Shown here one piece after another: positions 1 through 6,830 of a stretch of 18,374 bases of DNA. The DNA comes from JADZAA01 sp039810485 (GTDB lineage Bacteria; Bacteroidota; Ignavibacteria; Kapaibacteriales; UBA961), in NCBI GenBank assembly GCA_039810485.1, contig JBDHXA010000057.1, positions 1 to 18,374 on the forward strand, given 5' to 3'. The notes beneath the pieces are model-generated. The model did not search any database and was not told the origin of the DNA. It saw only the letters and a list, made by a program, of their open reading frames with translations. Numbering within the stretch: position 1 is the stretch's first letter; every line of letters starts with the position of its first letter. The position numbers and the translations under genes were made by a program.

Positions 1-75
1 TTGGGTTGTTGAACTATGACACTTAAACCAACTCTTTATTTATTTCATCCGTTGCACTTCACTGTTGAATCTGCG
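1..75 (-). mobile_element. End of an IS30-family insertion sequence (left copy, continues off the window)
   Basis: This stretch is the reverse complement of 17816-17890, the start of the IS30-family element at the other end of the window, with one mismatch in 75 (position 12 against 17879). The outer boundary is sharp at base 75; beyond it the two copies share nothing. The tip reads GCAGATTCAACAGTG on the minus strand, and its GCAGATTCAA start resembles the terminal repeat of IS30-family elements. The copy is therefore the transposase-proximal end of a second element whose gene would run leftwards out of the window. It lies 25 bases past the lolD stop codon, so lolD is intact. The transposase of this copy cannot be seen, so a solo end or deletion remnant is possible. 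Confidence 0.8.
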
Positions 76-100
76 TCGTAATAAAAATCTGAAAAACCTG

Positions 101-781
101 TCAACTGACAATTCTGCCGTCGCACATCTCGATGCGCCTATCGGTGCGTGAAGCGAACTCCACATCGTGTGTAACAACCACGATTGTTTGCTGATTAGTT
201 TTCGCAAGTTCGGAAAATATTTGAAAAATCGCATCGGCATTATGCGAGTCAAGATTTCCTGTCGGCTCATCGCCGATGATCAGTGCCGGATCGTTGATAA
301 GCGCTCTTGCTATAGCTGCGCGCTGCTGCTGCCCTCCCGATAAATTTTTTGCGGGCTTTAAAGCTTGATCGGCAATATCCAAAAGTTTTAACTTTTCATA
401 AGCTCGATCGCTAATCTCACTTTTAGAATGTTTCCCCAATTTCATTGCAGGCGTCATGACATTCTCAATCACTGTAAACTCTGGCAGAAGATAGTGAAAT
501 TGGAAAACAAAGCCAATATGCTGATTCCGAAAGTGTGCAAGATAATTTTGCGACTCTCCAGTTAATAATTGCCCATAAATTTCGAGAGCTCCTTCGTAGT
601 CGGTATCCATAGTTGAAAGCACATACAACAGGGTTGACTTTCCACATCCAGATTTGCCGACAATAGATACAAATTCACCGCGATTTACTTGAAGCGAGAT
701 CCCTTGCAACACCTGAAATTTAATCGGTTCATAAAAGTATTTTATGATATTATCAGCACGTATTACAATATTATTTTCCAT
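101..781 (-). CDS. lolD: LolD/MacB-type ABC transporter ATP-binding protein
   Basis: A 226-residue ATPase subunit, probably of a lipoprotein-release (LolCDE-like) or MacB-like transporter working at the inner face of the cytoplasmic membrane. All nucleotide-binding motifs are visible: Walker A GKSGCGKS (42-49), Q-loop Gln94, signature LSGGQ (147-151), Walker B LIIGDEP (167-173), D-loop NLD (176-178) and H-loop His205 in VVVTHD. The length matches LolD, and the GEPTGNLD-like segment (GDEPTGNLD) is typical of the LolD/MacB/FtsE branch. No permease gene (lolC/lolE) lies nearby, so the partner is unknown and MacB-type efflux is an alternative. The gene follows holA on the same strand after 254 AT-rich bases in which I see no gene or clear promoter, so it may be read separately. 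No Shine-Dalgarno site precedes the ATG. An IS30-family end sits directly downstream of the stop. Confidence 0.85.
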   Translation of the reverse strand: MENNIVIRADNIIKYFYEPIKFQVLQGISLQVNRGEFVSIVGKSGCGKSTLLYVLSTMDTDYEGALEIYGQLLTGESQNYLAHFRNQHIGFVFQFHYLLPEFTVIENVMTPAMKLGKHSKSEISDRAYEKLKLLDIADQALKPAKNLSGGQQQRAAIARALINDPALIIGDEPTGNLDSHNADAIFQIFSELAKTNQQTIVVVTHDVEFASRTDRRIEMCDGRIVS

Positions 782-1035
782 TATTCCAACATTTAATTTT
801 CAACGTCAAATCGGATTGCAATACAGAAGAGAAATATTTATAATTCGTATTTTATTAAAAACAGCCACGGAGAGTATTAACAATAATAAATTGAGTTATC
901 GTAAGTTATTTATGCTAATCTGCTGCATTACTAATTATTATCATTCAGAAGAGGCGAATTACAACATTATATTATTCACAGAGTTATGGACATTGTTATT
1001 TTTTGGAAAATATGCTGTTTTCATATAATTCATAA

Positions 1036-2124
1036 TTATTTATTATATCCAATAATTTCTACCAACATTTTTTGCAATACTGTTTGAGGTGGTTCCGATG
1101 TTGATTTCAAAGTTATGTCGGCATCAGATAATGCAAACAATGCGCTTTCAATTTTACTTGGCGAATATCGTTGCAGAGCATCTAGATATTCTGGAACGAA
1201 AAACGCCGATATTCCCATTGTTTGCGCTAATGTAAAATTATTTTTTGTAATTTGAGATGCCTCGACAAGCTTAAATAAAAGCATAAAATATCGCGTCAGC
1301 ATTGTTACAATGAGAATCTCTTGCCTCTCAGCATCAAGCATATTCGCAAGAATGGTAAGAGATCGCTGTAGATTTTGCTCGCCTACTGCCTTTTGCAATT
1401 CAAAAATATTGTAGACTTTAGAAGCGCCAACAACACTTGCAACGTCGTCGTGGGTGATTCTACGCTTACATTGAATATAGTTCAAAAGTTTTTCAATTTC
1501 ATTATTCAGATCGCGAAGCGATGAACCTGTATTGGCAGCCAAAATCGAGATTGCTTCCGGCGTTATTTCTTTTTCGTATTCGCGCAGCCGCTTTGCCGCC
1601 CAGGATGGAATATCGCGTTCATGAATTTTAGAAAATTCAATCCAACTGCCTAATTGAATTAGAGCGTCAAAAGGAAATTTTAGAGTGGAAATCATCTTCT
1701 TTGCCTGCTCTTGCTGCTTTGGATTTGCGAGTTTTTGGCTTAAGCCATTGATTTTCAAATCCTTGGCATTTGCTTGCAACAGGAGAAACGTTGTCTCTGT
1801 CGGCGATTCCAGATATTTAACAAAAGGAGAAGAATTTTTCTCTTTTTTGGAAATTCGACCGGAAAATAGCGATTCAAAATTTTTGACGGCAACAACACGT
1901 TTTGCGCCTATTAATGGAAATGCAGAAGCCATTGAGACAACAGCTTCTACGGATGCAGTTTCGCCGTCCACTATTTCAAGGTCGAACCTATCTTGTTCAG
2001 TTGACACCGCTGCATCAATCAATGAATGGAACGCTTCGTCTACAAGAAATTCTTCTTCGCCAAAAATTAACAAAATTGGTGGGAATTTCTTGCTTGCAAT
2101 AATATGGGCGATAGAATCAAGCAC
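1036..2124 (-). CDS. holA: DNA polymerase III subunit delta
   Basis: This 362-residue protein is the delta subunit of the clamp loader, which opens the beta sliding clamp so that it can be placed on primed DNA. Family hallmarks visible are the N-terminal PPILLIFGEEEFLVDEA segment (15-31), where delta proteins carry a degenerate P-loop region, the conserved GSSLRDLNNEIEKL block (200-213) and YNIFELQKAV (238-247) at the start of the C-terminal helical collar domain. Length is normal. The start is GTG at 2122-2124: the only in-frame codons between it and the preceding in-frame TAA (2131-2133) are ATT and TAT, and the first in-frame ATG would remove about 64 residues. It begins 6 bases after the response regulator stop, which indicates co-transcription with the dppBC/regulator cluster. 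I am confident of the family; delta is poorly conserved in sequence, but the block pattern is clear. Confidence 0.92.
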   Translation of the reverse strand: MLDSIAHIIASKKFPPILLIFGEEEFLVDEAFHSLIDAAVSTEQDRFDLEIVDGETASVEAVVSMASAFPLIGAKRVVAVKNFESLFSGRISKKEKNSSPFVKYLESPTETTFLLLQANAKDLKINGLSQKLANPKQQEQAKKMISTLKFPFDALIQLGSWIEFSKIHERDIPSWAAKRLREYEKEITPEAISILAANTGSSLRDLNNEIEKLLNYIQCKRRITHDDVASVVGASKVYNIFELQKAVGEQNLQRSLTILANMLDAERQEILIVTMLTRYFMLLFKLVEASQITKNNFTLAQTMGISAFFVPEYLDALQRYSPSKIESALFALSDADITLKSTSEPPQTVLQKMLVEIIGYNK

Positions 2125-2130
2125 AATATA

Positions 2131-2934
2131 TTATAGCTTATGTGGAAGGCATTTTCGTACTTTATCGAGCAGGCGTTTTTCAGTAAATGGCTTTAGTATA
2201 ATATCAGATATGCCTAGTTGTATAATTTCTTGTGCAAATTCTTGCGACACTTCTCCCGGGCAAGCAATTATTGGTATTGATCTGTGGCGGCACTGATCTA
2301 TAATCGAAACAAAATTGTTCCTTGATTCTGTTTCATTTTCAACGGAAGAAAGAACAGCTGCCGGAGAATTATTTTGCAACAGAGTATTAGCTGCTGCATA
2401 ATCTAAAGCATCAATTATAACAGCGTTAAATGATTTTTTAAGCGCTTTTTTTACAAATGACTTATAGCGGAGATTATTGCCTATCAGCATGAAGACCATC
2501 GCCTTGTCATCTACCGATGCTGCGTCTGTTGTCGTTTGATATGAAGCTAATCCGGTAATTTGAACAATTTTATCTATTATTGCTTCCGGTTCAAACGGTT
2601 TCAGTATATATCCTTCTATCCTATTTTCCATTAGATCGCGAACAATTTTCTCCTGTGATTCGACTGTGCAGATAATAACCGGAATTTTCTCTGTTTCTGG
2701 TGCGCTTCGCAATACTCTCAACGCATCCTGTCCATTCATGGCCGGCATATTAAGATCTAATATAATAAGGTTAGGACGTTCATTTTTAGCTTGTTTCAAG
2801 GCAATTTGAGCATTATCAAAACTGACTACGCGAACCTGAAAAGCTGACATGATGATGCTTTCCAATAACTTTCGGATCATTGCATCATCATCAACCAAGT
2901 ATATAATAGGCAGTATTTCCGGCATATTATTCAT
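2131..2934 (-). CDS. Tandem receiver-domain response regulator (receiver plus degenerate receiver), no output domain
   Basis: This 267-residue protein has two CheY-like domains and nothing else. The first (about 9-128) has a complete phosphorylation site: acidic cluster Asp15-Asp17, phosphoacceptor Asp60 in LIILDLNMP, Thr90 and Lys112 in LKPFEP. The second (about 146-264) keeps the fold pattern and the lysine (Lys248 in LKPF). However, the acidic cluster is replaced by IGNN (151-154) and the phosphoacceptor position falls on Ser196/Ser197, so it should not be phosphorylated. No DNA-binding or enzymatic module is present, suggesting action by protein contact. The gene sits 5 bases after dppC and 6 bases before holA, so it is probably made from the same transcript. 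No histidine kinase is in the window. Met4 is a possible alternative start. Family assignment is firm; the pathway is unknown. Confidence 0.9.
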   Translation of the reverse strand: MNNMPEILPIIYLVDDDAMIRKLLESIIMSAFQVRVVSFDNAQIALKQAKNERPNLIILDLNMPAMNGQDALRVLRSAPETEKIPVIICTVESQEKIVRDLMENRIEGYILKPFEPEAIIDKIVQITGLASYQTTTDAASVDDKAMVFMLIGNNLRYKSFVKKALKKSFNAVIIDALDYAAANTLLQNNSPAAVLSSVENETESRNNFVSIIDQCRHRSIPIIACPGEVSQEFAQEIIQLGISDIILKPFTEKRLLDKVRKCLPHKL

Positions 2935-2939
2935 AAAAT

Positions 2940-4028
2940 TTATCGTTGCAAAGATTTAGGGTCAAAAGCGTCATTAAGACCGTCCCCCAAGAGATTAAAT
3001 CCATAGACGGCCAATGCAATAGCAATGCTTGGAAAAACTGCAAGCCCCCAAGTGTCTGGATTAGAAATATAGCCGTAGCCATCAAAAATTAATATTCCCC
3101 ATGAGGGCTGCGGCTTCTGAATGCCAAGTCCGACAAAACTAAAACTCGCTTCAATAATGACCGCTGAGGCAATTCCTGCAGTCGAAAGCACAATTATTGG
3201 ACCTAAGGCGTTTGGCAAAATATGACGAAATATTGTTCGCAACGAACCATAGCCAAGTGCTCTTGTTGCTTCCACATATTCCATTTCGCGCAGCGAGAAA
3301 AACTGTCCGCGCACAACCCGCGCTATATCCACCCAGCTTGAGATGCCAATGGCTATAAAAGTTTGCCAGAAAGCATCTAGAGAAAATCCGAAAGCGTCAT
3401 TGGCAGTTTTCAGGACAATTGAAAAAAGAATTGCAAGCAGAATTGTAGGAAATGCCCATACTACATTGCAAATCCACATAATTACACCGTCGGTAGCTCC
3501 ACGAAAATAGCCAGCAAGCGCTCCTAATGTAATTCCGATAAATACTGCCAATAATTGCGACAGAACACCGACAACCAAACTAATGCGAGCGCCATAAATA
3601 ATACGACTCAGCAAATCGCGCCCAAAATTATCTGTGCCAAGTATGTAAAGCGGCTCATTATGATACTTATTCACATTATCACCCCACATATTAACAAGGG
3701 GTTTGGCAGCGCTGCGACCAATATCATCTGTAAAATGGACACTATCGCCAATTTGTTGAAAATATTTAATAGGAATTACAATGGGTTGAGTCGGATTCGA
3801 AGTGTTCTTGACATATAAGACATTTCCACGAAACATTATTGGCTTTAGAGAATACTCCAGCACTTGGGCAATTGGATCGAAAGGGCTGACAAGGCTTGCA
3901 AGTATTGCAGTTAATGTAAGCAATGCCACTAGTGCCATGCCTATTACGCCGGCAAAATGACGCCGCAGTTTTCTCCATGCAATCAGTCCCAAGCTCTCAC
4001 CGCCTTGGCTTGCCACCATTTTTTTCAT
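2940..4028 (-). CDS. dppC: Dipeptide/oligopeptide ABC transporter permease, DppC type
   Basis: This is an inner-membrane permease subunit that pairs with the DppB-type protein encoded just upstream to form the channel for peptide (or nickel, or other small solute) import. Visible features are a first membrane segment (about 27-48), the family motif GTDNFGRDLLSRIIYGAR (131-148), five further hydrophobic segments and the EAA loop that docks the ATPase (253-280, EATRALG then LPNALGPIIV). The C-terminal NLLGDGLNDAFDP is typical. At 362 residues it is longer than E. coli DppC (about 300), mainly because the loop between segment 1 and the GTDNFGRD motif carries an extra insert within about 62-126. 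The binding protein and ATPases are not in the window, so the substrate cannot be given. It lies 19 bases after dppB and 5 bases before the response regulator gene. Confidence 0.93.
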   Translation of the reverse strand: MKKMVASQGGESLGLIAWRKLRRHFAGVIGMALVALLTLTAILASLVSPFDPIAQVLEYSLKPIMFRGNVLYVKNTSNPTQPIVIPIKYFQQIGDSVHFTDDIGRSAAKPLVNMWGDNVNKYHNEPLYILGTDNFGRDLLSRIIYGARISLVVGVLSQLLAVFIGITLGALAGYFRGATDGVIMWICNVVWAFPTILLAILFSIVLKTANDAFGFSLDAFWQTFIAIGISSWVDIARVVRGQFFSLREMEYVEATRALGYGSLRTIFRHILPNALGPIIVLSTAGIASAVIIEASFSFVGLGIQKPQPSWGILIFDGYGYISNPDTWGLAVFPSIAIALAVYGFNLLGDGLNDAFDPKSLQR

Positions 4029-4047
4029 TTTTCAACCGTTGCTGTTA

Positions 4048-4974
4048 TCAAGATAATTTTACTTTGGGATCGGTCAATGCATAAATTATGTCAACTGCTA
4101 AATTGACCAGAACAAATATAACTGCGGTAAATTGCACAGTGCCTTGAATCATCGGATAATCGAGTTTCAGAATTGCATCGAGCGCAACCGTACCGATGCC
4201 AGGCCAATTAAATATATATTCAATAAACACAGTACCTGCTAGAACTCCTGCAAGCCATGAACTGATAGTAGTGATTACCGGATTAAGCGCGTTGCGCAGT
4301 GCATGACGCAATAAAACATTGACTGAATTTACGCCTTTTGCCTTAGCAGTGCGAATATAATCTTGCGACAATGCCTCCAGCATACTGCTTCGAGTTACAC
4401 GCGCAATAACAGACAGTGGGCGTAAGGCAAGCGTAGTCATGGGTAATATCAAATGATCCCATCCTAGATTTACATAGCCGGAAATGGGCAGCCATTTGAG
4501 AGTTACGCCAAATAGCAAAAGGAATATTGTTCCCACAACAAATGATGGGAGCGATATGCCAAAAAGAGCTGCGCTCATCAAACTTGTGTCCAACCATGAA
4601 TTAGGGCGAGACGCCGCAGCAACACCCAACAAAATACCGAAAATCGTGGAAATTGTCATGGCAGAAACAGCAAGCAAAGCAGTTGCCGGAAATCGCTCGA
4701 CTATTGTGCCAAGCACATCGCGATTTGTCGAAAAAGAGCGGCCTAAATCGCATTGAGCAAGTTTTACAAGATAATTGGCATATTGTTCATAAAGCGGAAG
4801 GTCTAAACCAAGCTGCTGTCGCAACGCAGCAACAGATGCCGTATCGGCGCGCTGCCCAAGCATTAAACGCGCAGGATCGCCCGGAAGAACGTATGTTATC
4901 ACAAAAGTTGCCGTAATTACGCCAAGCAAAACCGAAGCGGCATAGATTACTTTACGAAGAATAAATATTATCAT
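4048..4974 (-). CDS. dppB: Dipeptide/oligopeptide ABC transporter permease, DppB type
   Basis: This 308-residue inner-membrane permease is the partner of the DppC-type protein. It starts with the typical RKVIYAASVLLGVITATFVI first membrane helix, followed by LPGDPARLMLG (30-40) and a segment around LGLDLPLYEQYANYL (55-69), both hallmarks of DppB/OppB/NikB. Further hydrophobic helices lie around 95-120, 131-160, 175-192, 235-255 and 280-302. The EAA loop for ATPase contact is at about 205-235 (DYIRTAKAKG, then NALNPVITT). Length is normal. It is the first gene of the minus-strand cluster dppB-dppC-regulator-holA. The 448-base gap upstream holds a possible TATTTTTG -7 element (5012-5019). No Shine-Dalgarno site precedes the ATG. 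Substrate cannot be determined without the binding protein. Confidence 0.93.
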   Translation of the reverse strand: MIIFILRKVIYAASVLLGVITATFVITYVLPGDPARLMLGQRADTASVAALRQQLGLDLPLYEQYANYLVKLAQCDLGRSFSTNRDVLGTIVERFPATALLAVSAMTISTIFGILLGVAAASRPNSWLDTSLMSAALFGISLPSFVVGTIFLLLFGVTLKWLPISGYVNLGWDHLILPMTTLALRPLSVIARVTRSSMLEALSQDYIRTAKAKGVNSVNVLLRHALRNALNPVITTISSWLAGVLAGTVFIEYIFNWPGIGTVALDAILKLDYPMIQGTVQFTAVIFVLVNLAVDIIYALTDPKVKLS

Positions 4975-5011
4975 TCAAGAATAGTAAGAATGTCCTGAAC
5001 AAAGAATGTTG

Positions 5012-5019
5012 CAAAAATA
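5012..5019 (-). promoter_or_regulatory. Possible -7 promoter element for the dppB cluster
   Basis: The minus strand reads TATTTTTG, a full match to the Bacteroidota -7 pattern TAnnTTTG. It lies about 38 bases before the dppB start codon. No TTG is found 17-23 bases upstream, so the call rests on one element only. Confidence 0.25.
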
Positions 5020-5338
5020 CTGGTTTAGCTCGAATTGCATTAAAGATGATTAGCAACACAAGAAAATTCTAAACACTATGGTCGAGCCCATTCCGAGAAG
5101 ATGTTTTATAAAAATTGCAGACGAAAGATTCGCTGTTTTTTAAAAAAATATCTCTTCTAAGAGCTAAAAAAGACGCTTTTATGCTGTTTTTCTCCTATAA
5201 AACGAGTAAAAACTATACTTTTTCACTACGTTTTCGTTGATTTGAAATATTCTCGACTTTTCGGAGTGGGGTCATGGTTTTTATATTAAACATAACTCAT
5301 CATTGACAAGCAACCTATTAATATGAGAGTTTATAATA

Positions 5339-5379
5339 CAACAAACGGACGCCCCCATTTTTGGAGATGTCCGTTGTTG
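5339..5379 (-). terminator. Long hairpin downstream of the flagellin gene, probable terminator or mRNA 3' stabiliser
   Basis: The arms 5339-5350 (CAACAAACGGAC) and 5369-5379 (GTCCGTTGTTG) pair over 11 base pairs with one bulged A and an 18-base loop. On the minus strand it begins 44 bases after the flagellin stop codon. Two smaller hairpins, 5383-5396 (GTGCA/TGCAC) and 5403-5416 (GCGCA/TGCGC), lie between it and the gene. No clear T-run follows on the minus strand, so Rho-independent termination is not certain. Confidence 0.5.
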
Positions 5380-5422
5380 AGAGTGCATCATTGCACGTTG
5401 TGGCGCAGCCGTGCGCTAAAAA

Positions 5423-6358
5423 TTATCTGAGCAACTGCAGGAATGTTTGCGGGCTTTGGTTTGCCTGCGATAGCGATGTAACCGAGGTTTGCTGCAAAAA
5501 CTGTGATTTTACAAGTTCTAATTGTTCTTGAGCTACATCGGCATCCTCAATACGAGAAATAGCAGCGCGATAATTGGTTATCTGCGATTTAAGTGCTTCC
5601 TCCTGCGAAGAAAGACGATTCACCATGCCTCCAAGATAGGATGCAACTTTATTCACATTGTTGAGCGCTAATGACAAGCTTGTGAGCGTGAGCGAAATTT
5701 TATCGTTGCCAAAAAGCTGAAGATTACCGGGAGTTACCGCGTCCAATGAATTGAGATTCAGACCTGTAATGCCTGCAAAGTTTCCATTACCGGCAACATT
5801 TATATCAAAAACTCCACTTACATTGAAATTTTGCGCACTAACACTGGTGGTCAAATCAATTGCAAGAGTGAGCAATGAATTTGCCGCATCAAAACCGATG
5901 ACAAAATCTCCTGAAAAATCACCGCTTATCAACTGACGTCCGCCAAATACCGTAGAATCAACAACTGTTTGAATTTGCTGAGCTAAACGATATGCAGCTT
6001 TTGAAAGAGCAATTTTTTCATCAGTGCCGAGAGCGCCGGAAGAAGCAGTCGCTGCAGCATCCTTTATGCTCGTAAGCAGATTATTGATATTGTCATATCC
6101 ATCTTGCGCAATATTAGCAACATTTGAAGCATCGCCGACTGCATTTAATGCCGAACGCAAAGCACCGTTGCGAGCGCCCAAAGCGCGTGATGTAATATAC
6201 CCCGAAACATCGTCGGCAGCCGAATTTATTCGCTTGCCGGTAGATAGGCGCAACTGACGCAATGCGATATTATTGCTCGATGCCTGCAACGCATTATAAG
6301 CATTTTCTGCGGGCGTATTGGTCCGAATTCTCGCTCCACCCGATACTGCACTTGGCAT
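5423..6358 (-). CDS. fliC: Flagellin (filament subunit)
   Basis: This 311-residue protein has both conserved ends of bacterial flagellin. The N-terminal D0/D1 helices (about 10-110) include LRLSTGKRINSAADDVSGY, the counterpart of RLSSGLRINSAKDDAAG. The C-terminal D1/D0 helices (about 245-311) include SRIEDADVAQEQ and end in QANQSPQTFLQLLR. The middle, about 150-240, is a short variable region, so the filament surface is compact. It would be exported through the flagellar type III apparatus and polymerise outside the cell. No signal peptide is seen, as expected. No chaperone (FliS), cap (FliD) or other flagellar gene is in the window, so it stands alone. A GGAG Shine-Dalgarno site lies 6 bases before the ATG, unlike most neighbours. 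Other members of the flagellin fold (for example the hook-associated protein FlgL) are less likely given the C-terminus. Confidence 0.92.
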   Translation of the reverse strand: MPSAVSGGARIRTNTPAENAYNALQASSNNIALRQLRLSTGKRINSAADDVSGYITSRALGARNGALRSALNAVGDASNVANIAQDGYDNINNLLTSIKDAAATASSGALGTDEKIALSKAAYRLAQQIQTVVDSTVFGGRQLISGDFSGDFVIGFDAANSLLTLAIDLTTSVSAQNFNVSGVFDINVAGNGNFAGITGLNLNSLDAVTPGNLQLFGNDKISLTLTSLSLALNNVNKVASYLGGMVNRLSSQEEALKSQITNYRAAISRIEDADVAQEQLELVKSQFLQQTSVTSLSQANQSPQTFLQLLR

Positions 6359-6364
6359 AATTTA

Positions 6365-6368
6365 CTCC
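6365..6368 (-). promoter_or_regulatory. Shine-Dalgarno site of the flagellin gene
   Basis: The minus strand reads GGAG followed by TAAATT and then the ATG, a spacing of 6 bases. This supports the chosen start. Most other genes here lack such a site, so it may mark strong translation of an abundant filament protein. Confidence 0.6.
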
Positions 6369-6777
6369 GTTTATTTTTGTGAAAATGAATGTATTTTCTT
6401 CTTTTTTAACATAGTATTACAAGCGATATGCCAAGTGTTGAGCAATTACATCATTATCATATTTATTTTTGCAAACATTGTTGTTATAGCAAAGCATATT
6501 TTCATATCTCTATTGCATCAATTATTATAACACATTGTTTAATAGATACATAGGCAAATCGTACTGTACTTTTTTTTCGTATGCAAACTTTTTGCCTCTA
6601 TCATTTCGTTTGTGTTGAATAATCGGCTTTTCAACAGATACATGGCGAATAATAACCCGTTTGTCATTTTTTATCGCTTATCCATTTTACTCTAAGCATA
6701 ATGAAAGATAGCGACACAATTAAATCTTGAACAAACGCCTCTTGAACTCATGCCTTAGCGAATCAGAGTGGATTGTG

Positions 6778-6785
6778 TATTTTTG
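6778..6785 (+). promoter_or_regulatory. Possible -7 promoter element for the sugar kinase gene
   Basis: TATTTTTG matches the Bacteroidota -7 pattern TAnnTTTG and would give a leader of about 40 bases. A TTG at 6742-6744 is too far away (33 bases) to be a normal -33 element, so support is weak. Confidence 0.25.
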
Positions 6786-6830
6786 CGATAATGATGCAAA
6801 GTTGATTAGTGATATTTTTTATACGTTGAT

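Larger units (their letters stand above)
4975..5422. other. Intergenic region between dppB and the flagellin gene
   Basis: These 448 AT-rich bases carry no convincing gene in any frame. The half next to dppB should hold the promoter of the dpp cluster; the only hint is CAAAAATA at 5012-5019 (TATTTTTG on the minus strand), with no -33 TTG at the expected spacing. The end next to the flagellin gene holds a cluster of hairpins (5339-5416), described separately. From about 5050 to 5335 I see only A/T-rich runs and no repeats or RNA gene. Confidence 0.6.
6359..6830. other. Divergent intergenic region between the flagellin and sugar kinase genes
   Basis: These 472 AT-rich bases must carry promoters for both flanking genes. 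On the plus strand a TATTTTTG element (6778-6785) lies 45 bases before the kinase start. On the minus strand I found no TAnnTTTG match and no convincing flagellar sigma-28 site for the flagellin gene. The near-repeat AGATACAT occurs at 6544-6551 and 6636-6643 with similar following bases (GGCAAAT and GGCGAAT) but is too short to interpret. No credible coding region or RNA gene is seen. Confidence 0.55.

Noticed and set aside
40..270. Minus-strand frame overlapping the lolD 3' end and the IS30 end
   Set aside because: It is antisense-frame noise within a clearly identified lolD gene and crosses the IS boundary; it has no domain.
744..1028. 94-codon plus-strand frame between lolD and holA
   Set aside because: It overlaps the start of lolD on the opposite strand, has very AT-rich composition with no recognisable domain or ribosome site, and looks like random open frame in an intergenic stretch.
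6464..6471. TATTTTTG with TTG 23 bases upstream (6438-6440) as a plus-strand promoter
   Set aside because: It matches the promoter pattern but lies about 360 bases from the next plus-strand gene with no credible gene between, so it is probably a chance match in AT-rich DNA.
6544..6643. Near-repeat AGATACAT followed by GGCAAAT or GGCGAAT, 92 bases apart
   Set aside because: Only 8 bases are identical in a row and one copy has an extra base; in AT-rich DNA this is within what chance can give, so no operator is called.
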